Shown: positions 51,764-60,144, counted from the stretch's first letter. The stretch is 64,000 nt of DNA from Caballeronia sp. SEWSISQ10-4 2 (GCF_030464885.1 NZ_JALPRJ010000028.1:43826-107825), one strand, 5' to 3'. The notes: generated by a model not told the origin, from the letters alone. Numbers and translations: made by a program.

Positions 51764-53671
51764 ATGAAGACCACTCTTTCGCTATTGCAACCTGAAAACG
51801 CATTCTATGCAGACCGGCAGCACGGCGCCTTCGCGTCGGCACGGCGCAATGCCTTGCGGCGCATCGTCCGCTGCCTGTTCGCCGAGAAGATCATCAGTAA
51901 GGACGCGCTTGCCTACGCGCCCGAAGGCCGCGGCGCCTGGTTACCACTGTGGAGCAGGCATGCGCTGCTGTTCTTCGCCGACCTCGAGGCGGCGCCGGCC
52001 GACACCTTTATCAACCGTGGCGCGATCACGCTGATCGAATCAGACGGAACGCGCATGGTTGTCGAAAGCCCGGATCAGATGATCGACTTGCTGCGGCCGG
52101 GGTTCGATTTTGAGCCAGCCGACGAAGACGTGGCCGGGCTCAAGTCCGATGTGGCCAACAGCATCGGGAACGACGCGCTCGCCCGCATTTACCGCGAGGC
52201 GTGGGATGCGAATCTGCGCGCGCGTATTGACGCGGCGGGTGCCCCTGGTCTGGTCGATTACCTGCGCAAGCACATGAGCGTGCGCGATGCGGCGGTGCTG
52301 CTCGATCAGTGGGGCGCGCTCGAAGGTCATCCTTTCTATCCCACCTGGAAGAGCAAGCCGGACCTGAGCGCAACCGAAGTCGCCGAGCTGTCACCCGAAT
52401 TCAACGCGACGGTCGGCGTGCGTATCGCCTCGCTGCGGGCGGACATGGCGTATGTGGAGCGGATGCCGCATGTTGACAGTTACCACGACTGGTTCGCCGC
52501 GCAATTCCCGCAGCTGTGGGTACGCTGGAAAGACGGCCTGATGGCACGGCAACTCGACGAGCGCGCGTGGCTGCCGTTGCCGATCCATGCGTGGCATCTC
52601 GAGCATTTCGTGCGCAAGGAATACGCGGCGGAGATCGAAGAGGGCGTGCTGATCCTCGACGGACCGGATGTAGAGACATGGCCGACCATGTCGTTCCGCA
52701 CCATGATGCCGCGGCTGCCGGGACCGGTGCCGTTCATCAAGCTGCCGGTGGCGCTGTGGCTAACCAGCGAGCAGCGCAGCCTCCAGGCGAAGTCGATCCA
52801 CATGGGGCCGCGCGTCAGCACCGTGATCAAACGCATCCTGGCCGACGAAAACGGCTTCGACCAGACGCTCGAAATTTTCCCGGAAGAGGTTGCGTTTCAC
52901 TATAAGCACGCAGTGCGGCAGGAGGACCGGCCAGGACGCCATTTGTCGGTTGCGTATCGCGCGAGCAAGGACGCCTTCGAGCGCACGGACGGCCTGTTCC
53001 CGATCACCGTGGCGGCATTGCTTACCCGCTCGCCGGCGAGCGGCCGGTCGCTCATGACGGAGCTGATCGGGTGCGACGGTGCACCTGCCGGCGCGGTGGC
53101 GGTGGAAGCCTGGTTCCGGCAGTACGCGCGAGTCGTCACGTATCCGGTGATCAGCATTTATCTGTTGTACGGCATCGCGCTCGAAGCGCATCAGCAGAAT
53201 ACGTCGGTGCTGTTCGCCGCGGACGGAACGCCCGCACGCGTGTTGATTCGCGATTTCGGAGACGGCCGCACCTATGCGCCGCTGCTTGCTGAACGCGGCT
53301 ATGAACTCAAGCCCTACGTGCATCCAGGAATTCTCCCGACCGTCTTTGACGACGACATCGAGCCGGTCCGATCCTTCGTGCTCGACGCATGCTTTGTGTG
53401 TCACCTGCACGAAGTGGCGCTGTTGCTGACGGAGGAATATGGGCTGGCGCGGTCCCGCTTGTGGGAGATTCTGCGCGAAGAAACGGAGCGTACCTTCGAT
53501 ACCCTCGCGCCGCGTGTTTCCAGCGCGTTGTGGCAGGCCGAACGGGAGGCGTTTCTCGAACGTCCCTGGCCGACGCGCTCGGTGTTGCGAATGCATCTGC
53601 TCAGATATTCGGACTACCGGCTCCAGCATCATCTGCCCAATCCGCTGCTGCCGGCGCGCAACGAGGGTTGA
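51764..53671 (+). CDS. IucA/IucC-type NRPS-independent siderophore synthetase
   Basis: 635 residues, normal length for the family. The N-terminal half includes EGHPFYPTWKSKPDLSATE, the family GHP.HP...K motif, and the C-terminal half carries a FhuF-like segment (VLIRDFGDGRTYAPLLAERG). These synthetases adenylate a carboxylate (usually citrate, sometimes succinate or 2-oxoglutarate) and condense it with an amine. Only one is present, against three (SbnC, SbnE, SbnF) in staphyloferrin B, so the product must be simpler or use the enzyme twice, as in rhizoferrin. Four bases separate it from the exporter gene. Confidence 0.92.
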   Translation: MKTTLSLLQPENAFYADRQHGAFASARRNALRRIVRCLFAEKIISKDALAYAPEGRGAWLPLWSRHALLFFADLEAAPADTFINRGAITLIESDGTRMVVESPDQMIDLLRPGFDFEPADEDVAGLKSDVANSIGNDALARIYREAWDANLRARIDAAGAPGLVDYLRKHMSVRDAAVLLDQWGALEGHPFYPTWKSKPDLSATEVAELSPEFNATVGVRIASLRADMAYVERMPHVDSYHDWFAAQFPQLWVRWKDGLMARQLDERAWLPLPIHAWHLEHFVRKEYAAEIEEGVLILDGPDVETWPTMSFRTMMPRLPGPVPFIKLPVALWLTSEQRSLQAKSIHMGPRVSTVIKRILADENGFDQTLEIFPEEVAFHYKHAVRQEDRPGRHLSVAYRASKDAFERTDGLFPITVAALLTRSPASGRSLMTELIGCDGAPAGAVAVEAWFRQYARVVTYPVISIYLLYGIALEAHQQNTSVLFAADGTPARVLIRDFGDGRTYAPLLAERGYELKPYVHPGILPTVFDDDIEPVRSFVLDACFVCHLHEVALLLTEEYGLARSRLWEILREETERTFDTLAPRVSSALWQAEREAFLERPWPTRSVLRMHLLRYSDYRLQHHLPNPLLPARNEG

Positions 53672-53674
53672 GCG

Positions 53675-54940
53675 ATGACGAATGCCATGGTCGCGCCAGA
53701 CCGGGCGGCGCGCCTGATTCACGTGTTGTTCGTGATTCAGCTCATTTCCATGGGCGCCATGGAAATGAGCGGCCCGTTCTGGCCCATTCATCTGAAAGCG
53801 CTCAGCACGTCCAGCCTGGAGTTCGGCTTTGCCGGCGTCGCGGTCTACGTGGGGCCGATGCTCGGCATCATGTTGACGAGCGCGTTCTGGGGCCGTGTCG
53901 GCGATCGCACCGGACACAAGCTGATGATGATCCGGGCCTTGCTCGGGTTGTCTTTGACGCAACTGGCGCTAGCCTTCGCGGGCGACGTCTGGACGATCCT
54001 CGCGCTGCGTTTTGCGCAAGGCGCGTGCGCGGGCTACATCGCACCGGCACAAACCTATGGCGTTAGCATCGAATCCCCGTTGCGCCGGGCGCGCCTGTTC
54101 GCGTATCTGCAGGTCTCGACCAATCTGGGGTCATTGGCTGGCGCAGTCGCGGGCGGCCTGATTCTCGACCATGCGACATTCTTCTGGATCAATACCGTCG
54201 CGGCCGTGCTGTGCGTGTGCTGCGCCGCGGCCGTGTGGTCGATCCTGCCCAACGTTCCGGTGTCGAGTCCCGTGCCGGCAGCCGATCCGGGTCCTGGCGC
54301 CGTGGCGCGGTCCGGCTCGCTATCCATGTGGCGTTCTTCGCCGATTCCCGGGCTGCTCGGCATCGTCGGCATCCTGCTTGTGAGCCGTATGATCGCTCAG
54401 ACGCCGTTCTCGCTCTATGTGAGTTCGATGTTCGACGTGGGCAACTGGGTGGTGGGCCTGTGCTACGGAATGCTGTCGTTGGGCTTTGCGGTGTCCGCCT
54501 CGCTTTGGGCCCGCTATTTCGAGGACAAGACGCGGCCGGAGGCGTTGCGCAGGATGACCTTCATCGCGCTGGCCTGCGCCGGCCTGACGCTGGCTGCCGG
54601 GCTCACGCGCAACGCAGGCGTGTTCATCGCGATTCATTTCTTGTGGGGCGTCCTGCTCGGCGCCACGACACCGGTGCTGATGTCGTTGATTTCGAGGGCG
54701 GCGAGCGGTCGCTACCAGGGGCGCATCCTCGGCATCGCGCAGAGCATGACGCAGTTCTCGTCGGTCGTGGGCATTGCACTTGGCGGCTGGCTGAGCGACG
54801 GCGTCGGACTGCAATACACGTATTTCTTTGTGGCGGTTTCCTACGCGCTGGCGATGGTCGTCATCGTGACCCTCAGGCGGGAGCGCAGCGTGCTCGCAGG
54901 TTCGCCGATTTCACCCGGTCAGCAGGAAGCCGCCGAATGA
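53675..54940 (+). CDS. MFS exporter, likely siderophore efflux
   Basis: 421 residues with about twelve membrane segments and the MFS motif GRVGDRTGHKLMMIRALLGL between segments 2 and 3 (GxxxDRxGHK form). Position between the synthetase and the uptake genes suggests that it exports the finished siderophore, like SbnD. The gene starts 3 bases after the synthetase stop. Sequence alone would allow a general drug exporter. Confidence 0.85.
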   Translation: MTNAMVAPDRAARLIHVLFVIQLISMGAMEMSGPFWPIHLKALSTSSLEFGFAGVAVYVGPMLGIMLTSAFWGRVGDRTGHKLMMIRALLGLSLTQLALAFAGDVWTILALRFAQGACAGYIAPAQTYGVSIESPLRRARLFAYLQVSTNLGSLAGAVAGGLILDHATFFWINTVAAVLCVCCAAAVWSILPNVPVSSPVPAADPGPGAVARSGSLSMWRSSPIPGLLGIVGILLVSRMIAQTPFSLYVSSMFDVGNWVVGLCYGMLSLGFAVSASLWARYFEDKTRPEALRRMTFIALACAGLTLAAGLTRNAGVFIAIHFLWGVLLGATTPVLMSLISRAASGRYQGRILGIAQSMTQFSSVVGIALGGWLSDGVGLQYTYFFVAVSYALAMVVIVTLRRERSVLAGSPISPGQQEAAE

Positions 54941-54955
54941 TCACTCACAACTATT

Positions 54956-54970
54956 ATAAGTATTACTTAT
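54956..54970. repeat. 15-bp palindrome just before the binding-protein start
   Basis: ATAAGTA and TACTTAT are exact reverse complements around a central T, ending one base before the ATG at 54972. The stretch is AT-rich and no ribosome site precedes the ATG. It may mark an internal promoter or operator for the uptake half of the cluster. Confidence 0.4.
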
Positions 54971-54971
54971 T

Positions 54972-56177
54972 ATGACAATACAACGTCGCTGGAGCATCGT
55001 GCTCATTGCGCTCGCCGGGATCGCCGGGATCGCCGTTCTCGCCGTGGTGCTTGTGGTCCTGAAAGGGACAGGGGTGACGCCGACAGCGGCCAGTGAGAGC
55101 CCGTCCGCCTTGACCACGGTGACCGATTTGCTTGGACGCAAGGTCCAGGTGCACGTGCCGGTGCGCCGCGTGATCCTGGGGGAAGGGCGCCAGCTTTATC
55201 TGGTTGCGGCGCTCGACACTGAAAATCCGATTCAGCGTGTGGTCGGCTGGCGGAAGGATCTGATCCAGTCGGATCCGGACACGTATTCCGCTTACTTGCG
55301 CAAGGTTCCCGGGATCGCCGGTATCCCCACGTTCGGCGGCTTCGAAGACGGCACGTTCGATATCGAGCAGGCCATTGCACTCAAGCCCGATGTAATCCTG
55401 ATGAATATCGAAGCACAACGGGCCACCGAGGACGCGGGCTACGTCGAGAAGCTCAGCGCGCTTGGCATACCCGTCGTGTACGTCGATTTCCGCCACCATC
55501 CCGTGGAGAACACGGAGCCGACCATGCGCCTCGTCGGCAAGCTGTTCGGCAGGCAAGCGCGGGCGGAGGCGTTTATCGCCTTCCGTGCCGCGCAGATCCG
55601 GCGCGTCACCGGCGTCATCGATGCGCGCCGGCCGGCGCGCCCGAAGGTGTTCATTGAGCGCATTGGCGGATACACGGAGGACTGCTGCCTGAGCTTCGGA
55701 AACGAAAACTTCGGCAAGTTCGTCGAGATGGCGGGCGGAAACAATATTGCGAAGGGTGTCATTCGAGGGACCTTCGGCCAACTCAATCCCGAACAGGTGG
55801 TCGCCGCCGACCCAGACCAGGTGGTCGTGACGAGCGCCAACTGGGAAGCTTTCGTGCCGCACGGGCGCTGGGTCGGGGTAGGGCCGGGCGCGGATCTGAC
55901 GGAAGCCGCACGCAAGCTCGAGGCTTATACCAGGCGGCCGGCATATGCAGGTATCGAGGCAAACCGGAACCGCGCGTTTCATGCCATCTGGCATCAGTTC
56001 TATAACAGTCCGTACGACTTCGTCGCCATCCAGCAACTGGCGAAGTGGTTTCACCCGGCGCTCTTTGCCGATCTCGATCCGGACGCCACGTTCCGTGAGC
56101 TGCATCAACGTTTCCTGCCCATCGACTATTCGCCGGGCTATTTCGTGAGTCTGCCCGCCCGGGAGGTGAGCCAATGA
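54972..56177 (+). CDS. iron-siderophore ABC transporter substrate-binding protein (FecB/FhuD type)
   Basis: 401 residues. An N-terminal hydrophobic segment (about 8-30) is a signal or anchor. The mature part has the cluster-A-III binding-protein pattern: TDLLGRKVQVHVPVRRVILG, DIEQAIALKPDVILM, LGIPVVYVDFRHHP and a long helix (FGRQARAEAFIAFRAAQIRR) joining the two lobes. It binds the ferric siderophore in the periplasm. Length is longer than usual FecB (about 300) owing to extra C-terminal sequence (LQQLAKWFHPALFADLDPD and after). The stop overlaps the permease start (ATGA at 56174-56177). Confidence 0.88.
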   Translation: MTIQRRWSIVLIALAGIAGIAVLAVVLVVLKGTGVTPTAASESPSALTTVTDLLGRKVQVHVPVRRVILGEGRQLYLVAALDTENPIQRVVGWRKDLIQSDPDTYSAYLRKVPGIAGIPTFGGFEDGTFDIEQAIALKPDVILMNIEAQRATEDAGYVEKLSALGIPVVYVDFRHHPVENTEPTMRLVGKLFGRQARAEAFIAFRAAQIRRVTGVIDARRPARPKVFIERIGGYTEDCCLSFGNENFGKFVEMAGGNNIAKGVIRGTFGQLNPEQVVAADPDQVVVTSANWEAFVPHGRWVGVGPGADLTEAARKLEAYTRRPAYAGIEANRNRAFHAIWHQFYNSPYDFVAIQQLAKWFHPALFADLDPDATFRELHQRFLPIDYSPGYFVSLPAREVSQ

Positions 56178-57235
56178 GCGCCGTGTCCTTGGCCGAAACC
56201 ACCCAGCGCAGTGCTTATCGCGGGCTTGTGCGGCGCAAGCGCGTGCTGCTCGGCGTTTTCGCGATGCTGCTGCTGTTGAGCGTGCTGCTCGATCTGGCGC
56301 TCGGCCCGGCGAACTACAGCCTGGGAGAGGTGGTGCGAGCCGTGCTCTGGCCGGATACCGTTTCGTCGCAAGTGCGGGTGGTGCTGTGGGACATCCGCAT
56401 GCCGGTAGCCTTGATGGCGGTGGCCGTGGGCGCGGCGCTGTCGTTGGCTGGAGCGCAGATGCAGACGATCCTTAACAATCCGCTCGCGAGCCCGTTCACG
56501 CTGGGTATTTCCGCCGCGGCGAGTTTCGGCGCGGCCTTGGGGCTGGCGTTCGGCCTCAGGCTGTTTCCGGTCGCCGTCGACTATATGGTGCCGCTGAATG
56601 CCTTCGTGATGGCGGTATTGTCGGCGATCCTGATCCACGTGCTCAGCATGCGGCGCGGCGTAACGGCCGAGACCATCGTATTGCTCGGCATCGCCCTCGT
56701 GTTCACGTTCAATGCGCTGCTCGCGCTGGTCCAGTATTTCGCGACCGAGCAGGCCGTTGCAGCCGTGGTGTTCTGGACAATGGGCAGTCTCACCAAGGCG
56801 ACATGGCCCAAGGTCGGTGTGATCTTCCTCGCGATCCTGGTCATGCTGCCCGTCTTCGCGCGGCGCGTCTGGGCGTTGACGGCATTGCGTCTGGGCGACG
56901 ACAAGGCAGCAAGCTTTGGCATCGACGTGCGGCGTTTGCGCTTCCAGACACTGATCATGGTCAGCCTGCTCGCTGCGTTTCCGGTCGCGTTCGTCGGCGT
57001 CATCGGTTTTGTCGGTCTGGTGGGGCCGCATATCGCGCGCATGCTGGTTGGCGAAGATCAGCGTTTTTTCCTGCCGGCCTCGTTGCTGACAGGCGCACTG
57101 ATGCTGTCGGTGAGTTCAGTGGTGAGCAAGACCTTGATTCCGGGTGCCATTTTTCCCATTGGGGTCGTGACGTCCCTCGTCGGCGTTCCGTTCTTCATTT
57201 CCCTGATTCTGCGCAGCAAGAGGAACGCATGGTGA
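56174..57235 (+). CDS. FecCD-type iron-siderophore ABC permease
   Basis: 353 residues with about ten membrane segments. Diagnostic stretches are LSLAGAQMQTILNNPLASPFTLGISAA-like segments (GAQMQTILNNPLASPFTLGI), the loop GDDKAASFGIDVRRLRFQTL and VGLVGPHIARMLVGEDQR, all typical of BtuC/FecCD permeases, which work as homodimers with the ATPase encoded next. It overlaps the ATPase gene by 7 bases. Confidence 0.93.
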   Translation: MSAVSLAETTQRSAYRGLVRRKRVLLGVFAMLLLLSVLLDLALGPANYSLGEVVRAVLWPDTVSSQVRVVLWDIRMPVALMAVAVGAALSLAGAQMQTILNNPLASPFTLGISAAASFGAALGLAFGLRLFPVAVDYMVPLNAFVMAVLSAILIHVLSMRRGVTAETIVLLGIALVFTFNALLALVQYFATEQAVAAVVFWTMGSLTKATWPKVGVIFLAILVMLPVFARRVWALTALRLGDDKAASFGIDVRRLRFQTLIMVSLLAAFPVAFVGVIGFVGLVGPHIARMLVGEDQRFFLPASLLTGALMLSVSSVVSKTLIPGAIFPIGVVTSLVGVPFFISLILRSKRNAW

Positions 57236-57996
57236 AGCTACGGCTGGACGGTGTGGGGGCCGCTTACGGCGGGCGCCGGATTCTCTCTGAGATCAGTACA
57301 CCTGCGTTTTTCGGCGGCCAGGTGGTCGCCGTGATCGGCCCTAATGCGGCAGGCAAGTCGACGCTGTTCAAACGCATGGCGGGGCTGGTCGCCGGGCCCG
57401 GCGACGTGCGGCTGGAAGACTCGCGCAAAGGATTGGATGGCATCTGCTACATGCCGCAGGACAGCGCCGCCAGCGCCCGGCTGACCGTCTATGAATCCGT
57501 CCTGCTGGCTTGCAAGCAGCAGCAACCGACCTGGGCGGTGCACGAGGCCGATCTCGCGCTGATTGACGGGATCATGGCCTCGCTAGGTATCGGGGAGCTG
57601 GCGTTTCGCTACCTGGACGAGTTGAGCGGCGGACAGCGGCAACTCGTCTCGATCGCACAGACGCTCGCACGCGATCCCGAGATCATGCTCATGGACGAGC
57701 CGACGAGCGCCCTCGACATGCGCCGGCAGGCGCAGGTGCTCGGCTTCATGCGCGCGCTCGCGAGGCAGCGCGGGGTGATCGTCTTTATCGCGCTGCACGA
57801 TCTCAACCAGGCACTGCGCTTCGCCGACCAGGTGCTGGTGATCGCCGACGGTACGGCGCACGGCAGCGGGCCTTGCGAAGACGTCATCACGGTCGCGATG
57901 CTGCGTGACGTGTACCAGATTAACGCTCGCATCGAGCGTTGTTCGCGGGGGGCGTGTCACGTCATTGTCGACGGCGCCGTTCAGGATTTCATCTGA
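57229..57996 (+). CDS. iron-siderophore ABC ATP-binding protein (FecE/FhuC type)
   Basis: 255 residues from the ATG at 57229, which follows AGAGGAA. Walker A GPNAAGKSTLFKRMAGLV, Q-loop MPQDSAASARL, signature LSGGQRQLVSIAQTLARDP, Walker B EIMLMDEPTSALDMR and the switch His in IVFIALHDLNQALRFAD are in order. It powers the FecCD permease. The signature LSGGQRQL is the one common to siderophore and cobalamin ATPases. The end is followed by a 119-base stretch with a fossil gene. Confidence 0.93.
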   Translation: MVKLRLDGVGAAYGGRRILSEISTPAFFGGQVVAVIGPNAAGKSTLFKRMAGLVAGPGDVRLEDSRKGLDGICYMPQDSAASARLTVYESVLLACKQQQPTWAVHEADLALIDGIMASLGIGELAFRYLDELSGGQRQLVSIAQTLARDPEIMLMDEPTSALDMRRQAQVLGFMRALARQRGVIVFIALHDLNQALRFADQVLVIADGTAHGSGPCEDVITVAMLRDVYQINARIERCSRGACHVIVDGAVQDFI

Positions 57997-58007
57997 TTGG
58001 GGAGGCT

Positions 58008-58126
58008 ATGGTCATCGATATGATCGTAGCGCCTTTGCGGTCTACGCGTACAACTCGGACGAGGACATCGAGGCGCTCGTACAGGCAGTGAAGGCGAATT
58101 CCAAGGGGAGGGCAAATGCTCGATAA
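58008..58126 (+). pseudogene. fossil of a class-V aminotransferase (cysteine desulfurase-like) gene
   Basis: GGGGAGG at 57999-58005 and an ATG at 58008 look like the start of a gene, but after four codons the sequence continues in another frame as AFAVYAYNSDEDIEALV...AVKANSK, ending TAA at 58124-58126. That peptide matches the final segment of class-V aminotransferases such as SufS (RASFA.YNT.EDID.LV.AL). The middle of the gene is missing, so an internal deletion has left the start region joined out of frame to the last about 35 codons. The next gene overlaps its stop by 11 bases, suggesting that the two were coupled. The family match is from memory. Confidence 0.5.
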
Positions 58127-58532
58127 GCTGCCGTATTGCGTCGCGCTCAAACCGATCGCGTTCTTTCTCCCATCCGAGGAGGTCGATGAGCGCGACGTAC
58201 ACCGTCTGGCCGCTGTCATCCGCGAGGCCGATTCGTGGACAACACCGATCCCCGTCGAAAAGGAGACCGGCATCATCATGGACGGTAACCACAGGGCGCG
58301 CGCGGCGGCTTTGCTCGGGTTACGGTATTTGCCCTGCGTGTTGCTCGACTATCGGGATCCGAGGGTTTCGGTCACGCATTGGCAGACTGGCGCGCCATTC
58401 TGTATCAATAGTATCCGCAGGCGCATCTTGCTGGACAAAGGCTTGTTCCCTTATAAAACGACGCGGCATCGCTTTGCGCCTGTGCTACCCGCAACGGAGA
58501 TTCAATTGTCCGCGTTGAATGGTGGCGTCTGA
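58116..58532 (+). CDS. ParB-fold free serine kinase, SerK/SbnI-like (short form)
   Basis: 138 residues. The motif IIMDGNHRARAAALLGLRYLP is the DGxHR core of the ParB/SerK fold, and the end, FPYKTTRHRF...PATEIQLSAL, resembles the C-terminus of archaeal SerK. In Staphylococcus SbnI, a related but longer protein (about 250 residues), phosphorylates free serine to O-phosphoserine for SbnA. This protein lacks the SbnI C-terminal extension. Within this cluster it would supply the SbnA substrate. GGGGAGG precedes the ATG. The similarity is to recalled family sequences, so the serine kinase function is inferred. Confidence 0.65.
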   Translation: MLDKLPYCVALKPIAFFLPSEEVDERDVHRLAAVIREADSWTTPIPVEKETGIIMDGNHRARAAALLGLRYLPCVLLDYRDPRVSVTHWQTGAPFCINSIRRRILLDKGLFPYKTTRHRFAPVLPATEIQLSALNGGV

Positions 58533-58540
58533 TCTGCAGG

Positions 58541-58576
58541 TTGACGGAATCAAAATCTCTGACTAAAGTCAGAGAT
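58541..58576 (+). promoter_or_regulatory. promoter overlapped by a perfect 22-bp palindrome
   Basis: The -35 is TTGACG (58541-58546) and the -10 TAAAGT (58564-58569), with a 17-base spacer. The palindrome at 58555-58576, arms ATCTCTGACT and AGTCAGAGAT with AA between, covers the -10 and ends at the ATG of the MarR-GNAT gene. Transcription would begin at or next to the ATG, giving a leaderless message. The palindrome is the size of a MarR dimer site, implying autorepression. Confidence 0.65.
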
Positions 58577-59461
58577 ATGAACGCATCCGACATTCAACAG
58601 ATTCGTAGCTTTAATCGCATGGTTGCCGAGGGCATTGGCGCCATAGATGATCGCTTCCTCGGGCGCGGGCGCCCAATGGGCGAGTCCCGCCTTCTTTGGG
58701 AGGTCGGGGTTGACGGCGCTGATCTTCGTACGCTTCGCGCGCGGCTTGACCTCGATTCAGGATATCTCAGCCGTACGCTTGTCTCCCTTGAACGACAGGG
58801 GCTTGTCGTCGTCCAGACGCATCCGGACGACCGCAGAGTACGCCGGGCCTGTCTGACCAAAGCTGGCCTCGATGAAAGAGCTGAACTCGAACGGCTTTCG
58901 GACGCGGTTGCTACTCGTGTACTCGAACCGTTAAGCGATGAGCAGCGCCGGAGGCTTATCACAGCCATGTCTGAAGTAGAGCGCTTGCTACAGCCATCCC
59001 TGGTGCGCTTCGCCGTTGAGGATCCGAATAGCGATAACGCACGGTGGTGCTTCGAACAGTATTTCGCCGAACTCGACAAGCGCTTTGAATCAGGATTCGA
59101 CCCGTCGATCAGCTTGTCGGCGGATGCCCGTGAACTGACGGCGCCGGAGGGCGCGTTGATCGTAGCGAGACTCCATGGCAACCCGATAGGGTGCGTCGCA
59201 CTCAAGTTTCACAAGAAGTCGCCGGCCGAGCTCAAGAGGATGTGGGTGAGTCCGTCTGCTCGCGGTCTGGGTGTAGGCCGGCGGTTGATCGATGAGGCGG
59301 AGAAACATGCACGGCAGACCGGAGTGCGAGTTATTCGCCTGGAGACAAATCGAACGTTACGCGAGGCGATTGCTCTCTATCGGAGGTCTGGATACGTTGA
59401 GGTCGATGCGTTCAATGCTGAGCCATATGCTCACCACTGGTTTGAAAAAAAGCTGCGCTGA
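58577..59461 (+). CDS. MarR-type regulator fused to a GNAT acetyltransferase
   Basis: 294 residues from the ATG at 58577. A MarR winged helix-turn-helix (about 1-140: LDLDSGYLSRTLVSLERQGL and THPDDRRVRRACLTKAGL) is followed by a GNAT acetyltransferase domain (about 150-290) with the acetyl-CoA motif MWVSPSARGLGVGRRLIDEA and the C-terminal IALYRRSGYVEVDAFNAEP. Such fusions are common in Proteobacteria; many control or modify unknown small molecules. It lies downstream of a promoter blocked by its probable own palindrome, so it is likely autoregulated. It is 44 bases from the siderophore kinase gene, but with its own promoter. Confidence 0.88.
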   Translation: MNASDIQQIRSFNRMVAEGIGAIDDRFLGRGRPMGESRLLWEVGVDGADLRTLRARLDLDSGYLSRTLVSLERQGLVVVQTHPDDRRVRRACLTKAGLDERAELERLSDAVATRVLEPLSDEQRRRLITAMSEVERLLQPSLVRFAVEDPNSDNARWCFEQYFAELDKRFESGFDPSISLSADARELTAPEGALIVARLHGNPIGCVALKFHKKSPAELKRMWVSPSARGLGVGRRLIDEAEKHARQTGVRVIRLETNRTLREAIALYRRSGYVEVDAFNAEPYAHHWFEKKLR

Positions 59462-59796
59462 CGTGTCCGCTTCGTCATTTTGGTAAGCGAACCAAGCTAT
59501 TGGCAGCCACTTGAGCGATCGCTTGGTTTTTGCTTTTCAGACCGTCATTTATCGCGGGTGATCGTCGCTTTCGGGTCAGCGGAAGTCCGGCATCGGACCG
59601 AGTTCGGCCAGGAACGTACGGTCGACCCCAGTGTTCAGATCGTTAACAATCATCTCGGGAATGTAAAATCAAGGGATAGAAACATAATATCGCCCGCGGC
59701 ACGATCGGAAGCGTCAATACGCTGTTCGCCGGTCGGCGGTTGGGCAACCGGGGAATCGACACTATTGGGGGAGAACAGTTGGCTCGCAAGGAACCG
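59462..59796. other. intergenic region with a possible terminator
   Basis: 335 bases with no clear gene. A possible terminator for the MarR-GNAT gene lies at 59490-59531 (listed separately). An AT-rich stretch (about 59665-59695) may belong to a promoter for the following hypothetical gene. Confidence 0.5.
59490..59531 (+). terminator. possible intrinsic terminator after the MarR-GNAT gene
   Basis: Arms AACCAAGC (59490-59497) and GCTTGGTT (59521-59528) pair exactly, followed by a short T-run (59527-59531). The loop of 23 bases is long, so the structure is only moderately convincing. Confidence 0.4.
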
Positions 59797-60144
59797 ATGG
59801 CTGGCTTCGAACAGAGTTTCTGGGAGGACCTGCGTTTCTTATTGCGCTTCTGGAGCCGTCGGCGTCGCGTCATCACCTGGCGTGTTCCGTCCGATGTCGA
59901 AAGGCAGGAAGTCGATGTGCATCCGATTGTGGGCCGCTTCGGCGACCAGACGCAACTCGTCGCCGATGTCGGAAAGGAGCGGTGGCTCGTTCGCGATCGA
60001 GACTGGTGGGGGTGGCCCAATCCGCCTCGGTACGTGTTTTTTGTGCTGGAGGACGATCGTATCGTCGTTGCGGCAGACTTCAACGCCTGGCCCGTCAGTT
60101 GGGGGTCAAATCCAGACAAGATCGGCGCTGTGGACGTTCCATGA
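59797..60144 (+). CDS. hypothetical protein, 115 aa
   Basis: A soluble protein rich in Trp and Arg (FWEDLRFLLRFWSRRRRVITW), with WLVRDRDWWGWPNPPRYVFF near the middle and a predicted beta-rich end (RIVVAADFNAWPVSWG). AAGGA precedes the ATG at 59797. An upstream TTG at 59779 with GGGGAG before it is an alternative start. I do not recognise the family. No operon partner is evident: the next gene is 204 bases away. Confidence 0.5.
   Translation: MAGFEQSFWEDLRFLLRFWSRRRRVITWRVPSDVERQEVDVHPIVGRFGDQTQLVADVGKERWLVRDRDWWGWPNPPRYVFFVLEDDRIVVAADFNAWPVSWGSNPDKIGAVDVP

Noticed and set aside
58008..58100. Short plus-strand gene starting ATG 58008
   Set aside because: The in-frame peptide after four codons is Arg/Thr-rich nonsense, while the neighbouring frame gives a class-V aminotransferase end; a fossil is more likely.
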